DNA from: JBAZCO01 sp041654915
Lineage (GTDB): Bacteria; Bacillota; Clostridia; Christensenellales; DTU072
Direction: 5' to 3'
DNA length: 5,835 bases
Assembly: GCA_041654915.1 (NCBI GenBank)
Contig: JBAZCO010000104.1
Span: forward strand, 1 to 5,835
The translations under genes and the position numbers were made by a program. The notes under the pieces are model-generated. The model was not told where the DNA came from, searched no databases, and worked only from the letters and a program-made list of their open reading frames with translations. The stretch's first letter is position 1. Every line of letters begins with the position of its first letter. Below, piece by piece: positions 1 through 5,835 of the stretch.

Positions 1-912
1 CTAGTTGCATTAGAGGAAGTGCCTATACAAAAGTCTGCCAAGCCAAAGCCGGGCGACCCGGAATTTAATGAGTCCGACTTTAACCCCGAAATTTTCTATG
101 TGGATATAGAAAACACCCAAGGTATAAGCAGGAATATGCAGATTGTCGTTGTAAAAATAGCAGAAGTTTCCAACAAAGATACTATTACCGACCATATCAA
201 AAATGAAAGGATTGATAACACTCAAGCGGTAAGCCACACCCCAAGCGCTTTAAAAAAGATGTTGTTAAAACAATCAATATTCACACAGCTTGATATTTAT
301 CTTGAAGATGAGAGCGGCAATCGCATTACCGAGTACGCAGGAGTGTACACGGTTAGGCTTTTGTTGCCAGAGGAATTTTGGGATAGAACAAATATTAGAG
401 TAGTTTACAATAGAGAAGATATGATAGAGGTATTTGATACTGAAAGAAATGGTAATTGGATTACCTTTGAAACAACACACTTTAGCGACTTCTATTTAAT
501 TGGAGATGCTAAGCCTAGCGACCCAGAGTATAAAGCTATCAACCTTTGGTGGGTGATTATTATAGAGATAGTCTTAATTGTTGGTTTGGTTGCCTGCATC
601 CTATGGAAACTTAACGACAATCACAAAAAAGCGCAAGCAAATTCCTTTTTCGTGCCGCTGTTACTGGCAGTGATTATTCCTAAAAACGCTTATATAATCA
701 TAGGAGTTCTCGCCGCCGTTATTGTTGGTTTGGCACTATTTTTAACCTACTTGTTTATCAAGTTAAAAATAAAGTCGGATAAAGTTAACCTATCAAGCAA
801 AGATGTTACGGCTGTACCCGAAACACCCGAACCACAAGAAAAAGTCCAAACACAAGAGGAAGAAACAACAGCACCCGAAACAGAGGAGAAAACTACCCAA
901 CCAGAGAAATAA
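1..912 (+). CDS. C-terminal part of a membrane-anchored surface protein (5' end outside window)
   Basis: The frame is open from the first base to a TAA at 910-912, giving 303 visible codons. A GTG at 19 is in frame but has no properly spaced ribosome binding site and no signal peptide after it, so I treat the gene as cut by the window edge. Residues are numbered from the first visible codon. Residues 1-179 are soluble and beta-rich, ending in THFSDFYLIGD near 159-169, a motif I associate with ectodomains of clostridial surface proteins. Hydrophobic segments follow at about 180-203 and 215-253; the second is long, broken by a Pro-Lys-Asn near 227-229, and may be two passes. The last 33 residues are a Pro/Thr/Glu-rich acidic tail. 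No LPXTG sorting motif is visible, so anchoring is probably by the membrane segments. The function of the missing N-terminal part is unknown. The gene is convergent with the operon to its right and probably unrelated to it. Confidence 0.75.
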   Translation, partial: LVALEEVPIQKSAKPKPGDPEFNESDFNPEIFYVDIENTQGISRNMQIVVVKIAEVSNKDTITDHIKNERIDNTQAVSHTPSALKKMLLKQSIFTQLDIYLEDESGNRITEYAGVYTVRLLLPEEFWDRTNIRVVYNREDMIEVFDTERNGNWITFETTHFSDFYLIGDAKPSDPEYKAINLWWVIIIEIVLIVGLVACILWKLNDNHKKAQANSFFVPLLLAVIIPKNAYIIIGVLAAVIVGLALFLTYLFIKLKIKSDKVNLSSKDVTAVPETPEPQEKVQTQEEETTAPETEEKTTQPEK

Positions 913-1122
913 GTTAAAACAACCAAAACTTGGGGATGGTCTAAAGAAAAAAACCAATCTCTTTGGACCATCCCCCAAGTTTTAGGTTTTTATTTCACCT
1001 CAAATAAGCAGCATCACATTTAATACAAGCTCCAATATAAAGATTAAAAATAAGTTCTACACTACAATTTTAAACAAAAATAGGCTATTCTAACTTTATC
1101 TTACAAGTCTATAACTACTCGA
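913..1122. other. Convergent intergenic gap, nothing beyond the terminator
   Basis: This 210-base AT-rich gap separates the two convergent transcription units. Apart from the hairpin at 925-983 I see no coding frame with a ribosome binding site, no RNA gene and no attachment-site-like repeat. The part from about 990 to 1122 would be the 3' untranslated region of the minus-strand operon if transcripts end at the shared hairpin. Confidence 0.6.
925..983. terminator. Bidirectional rho-independent terminator between convergent genes
   Basis: The left arm (925-947) and right arm (960-983) pair over about 23 base pairs, with one bulged C on the right arm, one G-U wobble and a 12-base A-rich loop. 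The core is GGGGATGGTC against GACCATCCCC. On the plus strand the stem ends in TTTT and is followed by AGGTTTTTATTT. Read on the minus strand it ends in TTTT, then GGTTGTTTT. It begins 13 bases after the stop of the left-hand gene, so it serves that gene. It is also the only strong hairpin downstream of the minus-strand operon, whose last stop is about 140 bases away, so it probably stops both. Confidence 0.85.
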
Positions 1123-2028
1123 TTAGCTAAAGGCTAGGTGGGTAGTAATTTTTATATCTTGACCTGCGTATATTAGCTTGTCTATTTTGGTGCGTACTTT
1201 AATTAACATCTCGTTCCAAGGCAAAACGATTTTATCGTCTATTGTATGGAGGATAAAAAAGCTATTTTCCTCGTCAAGGGATGTAAGGTCGGCGGTAAAA
1301 GCGTCAATGTCTTTGGGGAAGTGAAATATTTTAAGAAGCTCCGATTGGGGGTTTTCGGCAAACAATTTTTTTATCACATTTATAGGGGTGAAACTTAGCA
1401 AAACTTTAACATCAATGCTCTCTCCAAATATGCCAAAAACAGTTAGTATTATCTCCCTATCACCTCCCAAGTTTGAGACAAGGTCATCGTCGTCATTATC
1501 GTCATCGTCTAAGTCTAAGTCAAATTCATCGTCATCATCGTCATCGTCTAAGTCTAAGTCAAATTCGTCGTCATCATCGTCATCGTCGTCAAAGTCAAAT
1601 TCGTCGTCATCATCGTCATCGTCGTCAAAGTCAAAATCGCTCTCCCCTTTGTCTGCCCTAAGTTGTTTTAAAATGTGAAAAAAGCCGTCATCATATTCTT
1701 CATCGTCCTCATCTTTTTCATCTTTGTTATTAAGGTCATCCTTATCAGAGGAGGTATGGCTCTCATTATCCCCTTGCAGATGAGAGTCTTTATTAGCAAA
1801 GGATAATTTTAACTCATCAATATGTGATGAAATAGTGTCTTCGCTAGCTATCATCTCAAACATACCGTCTTTATGCTCTTTAACAAGGTTATTATCTAAA
1901 AGATAAATCATGGCATTAAATGCCGCCTCGTTTTTGCACTTGAATTTTTTAACAATATCATTTAGGGCTACAAATTTGTTTTCTTTTAAGTATCCTAGAG
2001 CTTTTATTATTAGTTTTTTGCTTGTCAT
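1123..2028 (-). CDS. Winged-helix-like protein with Asp-rich tandem repeats and unrecognised C-terminal domain (301 aa)
   Basis: I do not recognise a named family. Residues 3-62 look like a small winged helix: a helix at 4-17, then LNDIVKKF (22-29), a recognition-like helix around AAFNAMIYLLDNN (35-47) and a short wing ending DGMFEMI. Residues 63-130 are a charged, probably disordered linker with an acidic patch at 102-114. Residues 131-183 are almost pure Asp broken by Phe/Leu in repeats of the type FDFD or FDLDLD followed by seven or eight Asp. Residues 189-301 form a folded alpha/beta region (REIILTVFGIFGESIDVKVL, then a helix and more strands) that I cannot assign. Winged helix plus acidic tract recalls the delta subunit of Firmicutes RNA polymerase (RpoE), but there the acidic part is the C-terminus; here a third domain follows. 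The ATG at 2028 has an excellent AGGAG seven bases upstream, and the gene starts inside the end of the preceding one, so translation is probably coupled. No membrane segment is visible. A role as a regulator or accessory factor of the two RyR proteins is inference. Confidence 0.8.
   Translation of the reverse strand: MTSKKLIIKALGYLKENKFVALNDIVKKFKCKNEAAFNAMIYLLDNNLVKEHKDGMFEMIASEDTISSHIDELKLSFANKDSHLQGDNESHTSSDKDDLNNKDEKDEDDEEYDDGFFHILKQLRADKGESDFDFDDDDDDDDEFDFDDDDDDDDEFDLDLDDDDDDDEFDLDLDDDDNDDDDLVSNLGGDREIILTVFGIFGESIDVKVLLSFTPINVIKKLFAENPQSELLKIFHFPKDIDAFTADLTSLDEENSFFILHTIDDKIVLPWNEMLIKVRTKIDKLIYAGQDIKITTHLAFS
1483..1635 (-). repeat. In-frame tandem repeat encoding poly-Asp units
   Basis: Four consecutive units of 42, 39, 36 and 36 bases (1483-1524, 1525-1563, 1564-1599, 1600-1635) encode, on the minus strand, units starting FDFD or FDLDLD and running into Asp stretches. 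The two units at 1564-1599 and 1600-1635 are identical base for base; the other two differ mainly by an extra Asp-Leu codon pair and single changes. All unit lengths are multiples of three, so gain or loss of a unit changes protein length without shifting the frame. Identity at synonymous positions points to recent expansion by slippage or unequal recombination rather than selection on amino acids alone. Confidence 0.9.
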
Positions 2029-4594
2029 TATTAATCTCCTCTTCCTTTGCTAGCGCAAGTATTATATTGATTAAGTCGTTCTTTTTTATTTTATCCGGCA
2101 ACATATTGAATGGGCATAAAAAATTATGCTCCTTTCTATTTCGCCTCTCTTTTCTATCTGCAACATCATTTTCATAATGGGCATAGACCCATCCATTTGC
2201 CATATGGAATCTACTCCACCTTGTATGCTCAAGGTGTACAAGCATTTTTAAATCGGAGTAAGTTACCTTTTGACTACTAAGTTTACTTTCATAATAAGGG
2301 CTAAACCTAGCTACTGCGTTGTTGGATTCTTTTGGGAATGTTGTGATTTTATTCCACTCTTTTCTTTGCTCAAGCTCATCTATCTTTGCCATCTTTTCTG
2401 CGACTCCTTTGAGCGGGGAGTAATAGTCGATACCCGCATTCTTATCAAATATAAATGATTGCACTAGACCCTCTAGTTCCTTACTACTCCCACTCCCCTC
2501 TTTATTTATTAAACCATACCCAAAATGGTATTTCATTTCTTTAATATCATTTACAATCATATTGTGGCTATAAGCTTTTTCTCGGTTTCCGAATTTCACA
2601 ACTTTAAGGTGGGGAAATCGCTTTTTTTCTGCGTCATCACGCCAATTGATACGGTTATAATTTTTTTCGTCCCGAATATTAACATATATTGCCTGTGTTA
2701 AGTGTTTAGCGCATTTCGTTGTGCGAGAACCCTCGTGCTTGATATCATCGATTAGCGCATTAGCTATTGTGATATTATCCTCATCGCTACCTAGTGCGAT
2801 AATAAAAGCGTCGTAAATGAACTTGTTGCTAGGATTTGAACCAGAACCCGTTTTTTTGTCCAAATGCTCAATAAACGATATTTCATAACAAGACACATTG
2901 TGAAACGCTATTATAGGAAACTGCATATATTTTTTAACATCATCAAACGAATCGATACTTTCGGGGAACATCTCTTTTTGCTTAGAATAGTCTGGCTTTT
3001 TGCCTGCTGTTGGCTCAAACGGGTCAACCTCTTTACCACAGTCTAAACATACAAACATTGGGTGTGTGTAGGCAAATATGCCACCTCTTTCATTTATATT
3101 ATGGTCATAGACATCGGCAATAAATTGTGACGGCACACCGTTTTCGTCTACATATGCGCTATCCATAATAAGAGATTTCATTGCTTCCTGCCCATTTTTG
3201 CCAAAACCTAATACCATTACTCTATATGTATTGTTTTTGATAGGTTTGTTGTTATCTAGTAAATCACCCTCATTTTTTGATTTTTGTAGTTCTTTTAGCA
3301 GTTTAATGCGTTCCTCGCCCAAACACTTCCCCACAATAACCGCCTCATTAATAACAGAAAGCTGGAAAAGCTTAGAGATATCCTCAGCTTCGGGACTCTC
3401 TGCACGCAACAAGCCTTTGCCGTCCAAGTCCTTTAACACCTCTCTAACTCTGTTTAACACTTCTTGTTTATAGTACTCATAGTTGATTTGGGAATCTGTT
3501 AAAATATAAAAATCGACAATTGTGCGCTTGGGCTGTTTCTTTGTGCGCTTGGGCTGTTTCTTTGTGCGCTTGGGCTGTTCCTTTTTGTACCATTTTTTCT
3601 TTGCGTACATTTCTTCGCCGTCAGTTGTGCGCTTGGACGGTTTCTTTTTGCACCATTTTTTCTTTGAGTACATTTCTCTTGTCATTGCCATAATTTCGCC
3701 AAAGATAATATCGCTGTTTGTCGCCTCTAGTCCGCTTAACTCCTCGTTGTTGCTAAACGCAAAAATATGAATACGGGTTTGAGAGATCTTCTTTTCCTTA
3801 TTATCTTTAGGTTTTTTAGTAGACTTTTCCTCGAATTTTTCTTCGGATTTTTTCTCGTCGTCTTTTTCTTGGGTAAAATCATTATTTATGTATAGTTTAA
3901 ACCGCTTAAGCAGTGATGCTTGATTTTTTTTGCTCTTACTTTTAAAATACGACCAATAAAGATAGCCTTTTGCCATAATCTCTCGGTGCAGCGAATTTTT
4001 CTTATCAAATGACTCAAGCTCATCGCCTGCAAATATAATTATACTCTTTCTTTTTGGTTCTATATCTGGGCTGTGATACTTTGCCCTAATACTATCGGCA
4101 AGAAGTAAAGAATCCTCGGTAGCGGATGTAAATATGTATATATCTCTTCGGTTTATATATTTGGGGTTAAGCCACATTTTAAGCCGTATTATTCTAAGCC
4201 GCACATAGGAATATATCTCGTAGCTTGCCTTTGCAGTAACTACGCTAACGAACATCACCCCTGCGTATAATGACGAACCTGTGTAAAGGCATTGGAGCAG
4301 GATAGAGCTTATCTCGTCTAGAGCGTCCAACCCTTCAAAAGTTAGCCCCCCTAGTCCCGAATATATAGCAAATAAAATATTGGCAAAACTACTACCAAAA
4401 GACGGGAGGCTATTGTTAATAAATAATACTGCCGCTTTTATCGCAATACTAATGACAGTAGCAAAAACAATAGTGCAAAGCTCTATTCTATATTTTGCAC
4501 CGGTACATTTTCTCCTTACATAAAAATATAAGCTCATTGTGCCAATATAAAGTAAAATTATCGACAATATGCCCACAACTAATCCTGCTATCAT
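1958..4594 (-). CDS. Membrane protein with pore-like N-terminus, two Rossmann/RCK-like modules and C-terminal RyR domain (878 aa)
   Basis: Hydrophobic segments lie at about 2-26, 40-61, 69-84 and 96-121. The third, short one runs into LTFEGLD and resembles the pore loop of a 2-TM channel. A basic stretch (131-150) leads into a first Rossmann-like module (151-430: DIYIFTSATEDSLLLADSI, SIIIFAGD at 184-191, IHIFAF at 275-280, VDFYILTDS at 360-368), interrupted by a Lys/Glu-rich linker (241-270) and Lys/Arg repeats (308-358). A second TrkA-N/RCK-like module (456-700) has VMVLGFGKNG and FIIALGSDEDN. The RyR-type domain is at about 755-850: LEHTRWSRFHMANGW, then HNFLCPFNML. From memory, gut clostridia encode uncharacterised proteins with this membrane, Rossmann, Rossmann order; RyR domains bind ligands, and RCK domains bind nucleotides or ions to gate channels. 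I infer a ligand-gated membrane sensor, possibly a channel. The ATG at 4594 has AGGAA six bases upstream. The last 23 residues overlap the next gene. Defence is one possible role. Confidence 0.85.
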   Translation of the reverse strand: MIAGLVVGILSIILLYIGTMSLYFYVRRKCTGAKYRIELCTIVFATVISIAIKAAVLFINNSLPSFGSSFANILFAIYSGLGGLTFEGLDALDEISSILLQCLYTGSSLYAGVMFVSVVTAKASYEIYSYVRLRIIRLKMWLNPKYINRRDIYIFTSATEDSLLLADSIRAKYHSPDIEPKRKSIIIFAGDELESFDKKNSLHREIMAKGYLYWSYFKSKSKKNQASLLKRFKLYINNDFTQEKDDEKKSEEKFEEKSTKKPKDNKEKKISQTRIHIFAFSNNEELSGLEATNSDIIFGEIMAMTREMYSKKKWCKKKPSKRTTDGEEMYAKKKWYKKEQPKRTKKQPKRTKKQPKRTIVDFYILTDSQINYEYYKQEVLNRVREVLKDLDGKGLLRAESPEAEDISKLFQLSVINEAVIVGKCLGEERIKLLKELQKSKNEGDLLDNNKPIKNNTYRVMVLGFGKNGQEAMKSLIMDSAYVDENGVPSQFIADVYDHNINERGGIFAYTHPMFVCLDCGKEVDPFEPTAGKKPDYSKQKEMFPESIDSFDDVKKYMQFPIIAFHNVSCYEISFIEHLDKKTGSGSNPSNKFIYDAFIIALGSDEDNITIANALIDDIKHEGSRTTKCAKHLTQAIYVNIRDEKNYNRINWRDDAEKKRFPHLKVVKFGNREKAYSHNMIVNDIKEMKYHFGYGLINKEGSGSSKELEGLVQSFIFDKNAGIDYYSPLKGVAEKMAKIDELEQRKEWNKITTFPKESNNAVARFSPYYESKLSSQKVTYSDLKMLVHLEHTRWSRFHMANGWVYAHYENDVADRKERRNRKEHNFLCPFNMLPDKIKKNDLINIILALAKEEEINNDKQKTNNKSSRILKRKQICSPK
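2036..2046 (-). promoter_or_regulatory. Ribosome binding site of the 301-aa gene, inside the upstream coding region
   Basis: Read on the minus strand this is AGGAAGAGGAG, with the AGGAG core ending seven bases before the ATG at 2028-2026. It fixes the start of the 301-residue gene even though it lies within the coding sequence of the membrane protein, where it also encodes Glu codons. Location inside the translated upstream gene implies translational coupling. Confidence 0.85.
3521..3677 (-). repeat. Nested tandem repeats encoding a Lys/Arg-rich linker
   Basis: Two levels of repetition are visible. A 21-base unit occurs three times in a row (3521-3541, 3542-3562, 3563-3583; the first two identical, the third one base different) and encodes KKQPKRT or close to it. 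The third copy is also the start of a 52-base block (3563-3614) repeated with few changes at 3626-3677, a 63-base period, encoding MYAKKKWYKKEQPKRT and MYSKKKWCKKKPSKRT. All periods are multiples of three, so the frame is kept. In the protein this is residues 307-358, within the first Rossmann-like module, between strand-like segments IHIFAF and VDFYIL. The product is very basic. Confidence 0.9.
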
Positions 4595-4600
4595 AAAAAC

Positions 4601-4608
4601 TTCCTCTC
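4601..4608 (-). promoter_or_regulatory. Ribosome binding site of the 878-aa gene
   Basis: On the minus strand GAGAGGAA is followed by six bases (GTTTTT) and then the ATG at 4594-4592. It sits inside the 17-base gap after the stop of the upstream gene, which leaves no room for a promoter. The start codon is therefore well supported and the two genes are almost certainly co-transcribed. Confidence 0.85.
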
Positions 4609-4611
4609 TTG

Positions 4612-5829
4612 TTATCGTTTGATGATTTTATACCCTATTCTAGACAATAACCATACAACATCGTCCATTACTTGATAATCGTATTTGATTACATCTGTAT
4701 CCTCCGGACTTTTGTGATTGATTTTAGCCATAATCTTGCTAAACTCCACCAACCCTTGAAAAGTTGTGATATTTCCGTGCCGCTTTTCCCGCATATTTTT
4801 AGAGTCATTTGCCGCTATCTGGGCGATTGATGAGGGGATAAAGCCGCAATTAATCATATAGGCGTTCCACCGTTGATGCTCTTGTATTGCCAACGCTTGG
4901 CGCACACTCCCTTTAACATAATTAGTGGTGTATTGAATGGTTTTTCTGCCGTCTGAACTAATAGCGCTTACAATAATTTTATCACCCTTTTCGTAAGCAG
5001 CTGCAAACTCCTCCTCTGCATTGCGTGATAAATCGTATTTGGGGCGATAGTCAAACCCAAGCAAATGCAGCTTTAGCCTAATGCCCAAACAGGCATATAG
5101 GTTGGATTCTTGTTGAACCACATCTTGCTCCGCCCATTTTTTTAGTGCCATCTCTCTCTTGTTCTGTTCGTCATCTATGCTACCGCTAAGGGAGTAGCTC
5201 AAGTGCCTGTCCAGCGCCATAGCCGCTATTCTATCTCCCGCAGTTTGAGACTCATTGTCGCTCCCAAATGCAATAATACCCTTTGCTAAGGCTTGTCTTT
5301 CTCCCAGAATTCTCACAAAAACTTTGGTGTGTTTATCCACATCCCACTCTTGTAGCTTTGTGGCTAATATATTTGCTAAATTGGCATTTTCCTCATCTGT
5401 GCCAAAATTGATAATAATATAATTATATACCTTCCCCCTAGTTAAGTTTTCCATAAGCGATTGGTAAAAGGAAGTACTGCCTATATCAAGCATCAAAAAA
5501 GTTTCGTTTGCAGGCTTTGGCGGGAGCGGCAAGTACTCGGATGCATCCAATATGGCATTAGAATATCTGCCATAACTATCATCAAGCTCACCTTTTGCCT
5601 CTTTGTAGGCATAGAGCCAATAGTTTATTGGCTTTTCTGCAAAGGCATCCCCTTCTTTCGCAAGCAGTTGGTTATTTGCCACAGAGGTTAAGAATATTTC
5701 CCTGTTAAGTTCACCAAAACCAACAATTGCCACACTTATACTAGCATTATCCTTTATAGTGGCAGACAAATAATCAATCTCTCTCCCCGTCATAAATTCG
5801 GTAATAGGATACTTATCCCAAAAACTCAT
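4612..5829 (-). CDS. Soluble Rossmann/RCK-like protein with C-terminal RyR-type domain (405 aa)
   Basis: Residues 31-55 carry a Rossmann nucleotide-binding start (SVAIVGFGELNREIFLTSVANNQ). YNYIIINFGTDEENANLAN (135-153) and VFVRILGERQ...IIAFGS (170-190) complete a TrkA-N/RCK-like fold. A helical linker follows (about 225-258: KWAEQDVVQQESN...IRLKLHLLGF), then an RyR-type domain (310-400) with EHQRWNAYMINCGF and HGNITTF. The same motifs appear in the same order in the 878-residue neighbour, so the two are paralogues, but this one lacks the membrane region and the first Rossmann-like module. No signal peptide or membrane segment is visible, so it should be cytoplasmic, perhaps a partner of the membrane protein. 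The RyR domain has GF where the paralogue has the common GW. The ATG at 5829 is only six bases from the window edge, its ribosome binding site cannot be seen and the frame is open upstream, so a longer N-terminus is possible. It is the first visible gene of the operon. Ligand and pathway are unknown. Confidence 0.8.
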   Translation of the reverse strand: MSFWDKYPITEFMTGREIDYLSATIKDNASISVAIVGFGELNREIFLTSVANNQLLAKEGDAFAEKPINYWLYAYKEAKGELDDSYGRYSNAILDASEYLPLPPKPANETFLMLDIGSTSFYQSLMENLTRGKVYNYIIINFGTDEENANLANILATKLQEWDVDKHTKVFVRILGERQALAKGIIAFGSDNESQTAGDRIAAMALDRHLSYSLSGSIDDEQNKREMALKKWAEQDVVQQESNLYACLGIRLKLHLLGFDYRPKYDLSRNAEEEFAAAYEKGDKIIVSAISSDGRKTIQYTTNYVKGSVRQALAIQEHQRWNAYMINCGFIPSSIAQIAANDSKNMREKRHGNITTFQGLVEFSKIMAKINHKSPEDTDVIKYDYQVMDDVVWLLSRIGYKIIKR

Positions 5830-5835
5830 TGCAAT

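Noticed and set aside
19..21. GTG as a genuine start of the surface protein
   Set aside because: The frame is open upstream to the edge, the nearest GAGGAA abuts the GTG with no usable spacing, and no signal peptide follows although the protein has an apparent ectodomain.
803..985. Lys/Pro-rich plus-strand frame running into the terminator
   Set aside because: It is a shifted reading of the acidic tail of the surface protein and crosses the terminator hairpin.
1077..1089. Small AATAG/CTATT inverted repeat followed by T-rich sequence on the minus strand, as a terminator for the operon
   Set aside because: The stem is at most four or five AT-rich pairs with almost no loop; the hairpin at 925-983 is far stronger.
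1564..1635. 36-base identical repeats resembling CRISPR repeat length
   Set aside because: The units are directly adjacent with no spacers and encode an in-frame peptide repeat in a well-supported gene.
1483..1635. Calsequestrin analogy (Asp-rich protein beside RyR-domain proteins implying calcium storage)
   Set aside because: The bacterial RyR domain is only a small ligand-binding module of the animal channel, and the acidic protein has no signal peptide, so the parallel is superficial.
1388..1678. Plus-strand open frames encoding poly-Ser/Lys (1388-1678) and His/Arg-rich (1473-1661) proteins
   Set aside because: They are other-frame readings of the poly-Asp repeat; complementary strands of GAC/GAT runs stay free of stops. 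No ribosome binding site or folded sequence supports them.
1958..1960. TGA read as Trp (Mollicutes-type code) extending the membrane protein
   Set aside because: Another stop (TAA) follows two codons later, Trp is encoded by TGG in all genes here, and nothing is gained by recoding.
4595..4611. Internal promoter between the two RyR-protein genes
   Set aside because: The 17-base gap is filled by the ribosome binding site.

Overview
The window is AT-rich bacterial DNA using the standard code: TGG encodes Trp, and both TAA and TGA act as stops. The style of the left-hand surface protein (a beta-rich ectodomain ending in a 'THFSDF' motif, then paired hydrophobic segments and a charged Pro/Thr/Glu tail) and the strong AGGAG-type ribosome binding sites suggest a low-GC Gram-positive, probably a gut-type clostridium (Bacillota). 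This placement rests on style and is not proven. No rRNA, tRNA, insertion sequence, integrase or CRISPR array was seen.

Layout. Positions 1-912 (+) hold the 3' end of a membrane-anchored surface protein gene whose start lies outside the window. A 210-base convergent gap follows, with a strong hairpin at 925-983 that can terminate transcription from both sides. Everything from 1123 to the right edge is on the minus strand and reads as one operon: a 405-residue protein (5829-4612), then 17 bases later an 878-residue membrane protein (4594-1958), then a 301-residue protein (2028-1123) whose start lies inside the end of the preceding gene. The operon promoter is outside the window.

The first two operon products are paralogous over most of their length. 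Each has a TrkA-N/RCK-like Rossmann domain (G-F-G motif; a second G-[ST]-D-E-x-N-x-x-x-A-N motif) followed by a C-terminal ryanodine-receptor-type (RyR) domain (E-H-x-R-W ... G-[WF]). The 405-residue protein is soluble. The 878-residue protein adds an N-terminal membrane region with a pore-like segment, an extra divergent Rossmann-like module and a Lys/Arg repeat linker. The third protein has a winged-helix-like N-terminus, a long Asp repeat tract and an unrecognised C-terminal domain.

Inference: this looks like a ligand-sensing membrane complex (large membrane subunit, soluble paralogue, acidic accessory or regulatory protein). RyR plus RCK-like domains suggest nucleotide or dinucleotide sensing. 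A signalling or conflict (defence) role is possible, but nothing in the sequence demonstrates it. The most striking detail is that adjacent genes carry independently expanded in-frame tandem repeats of opposite charge: Lys/Arg in the membrane protein and Asp in its downstream partner.
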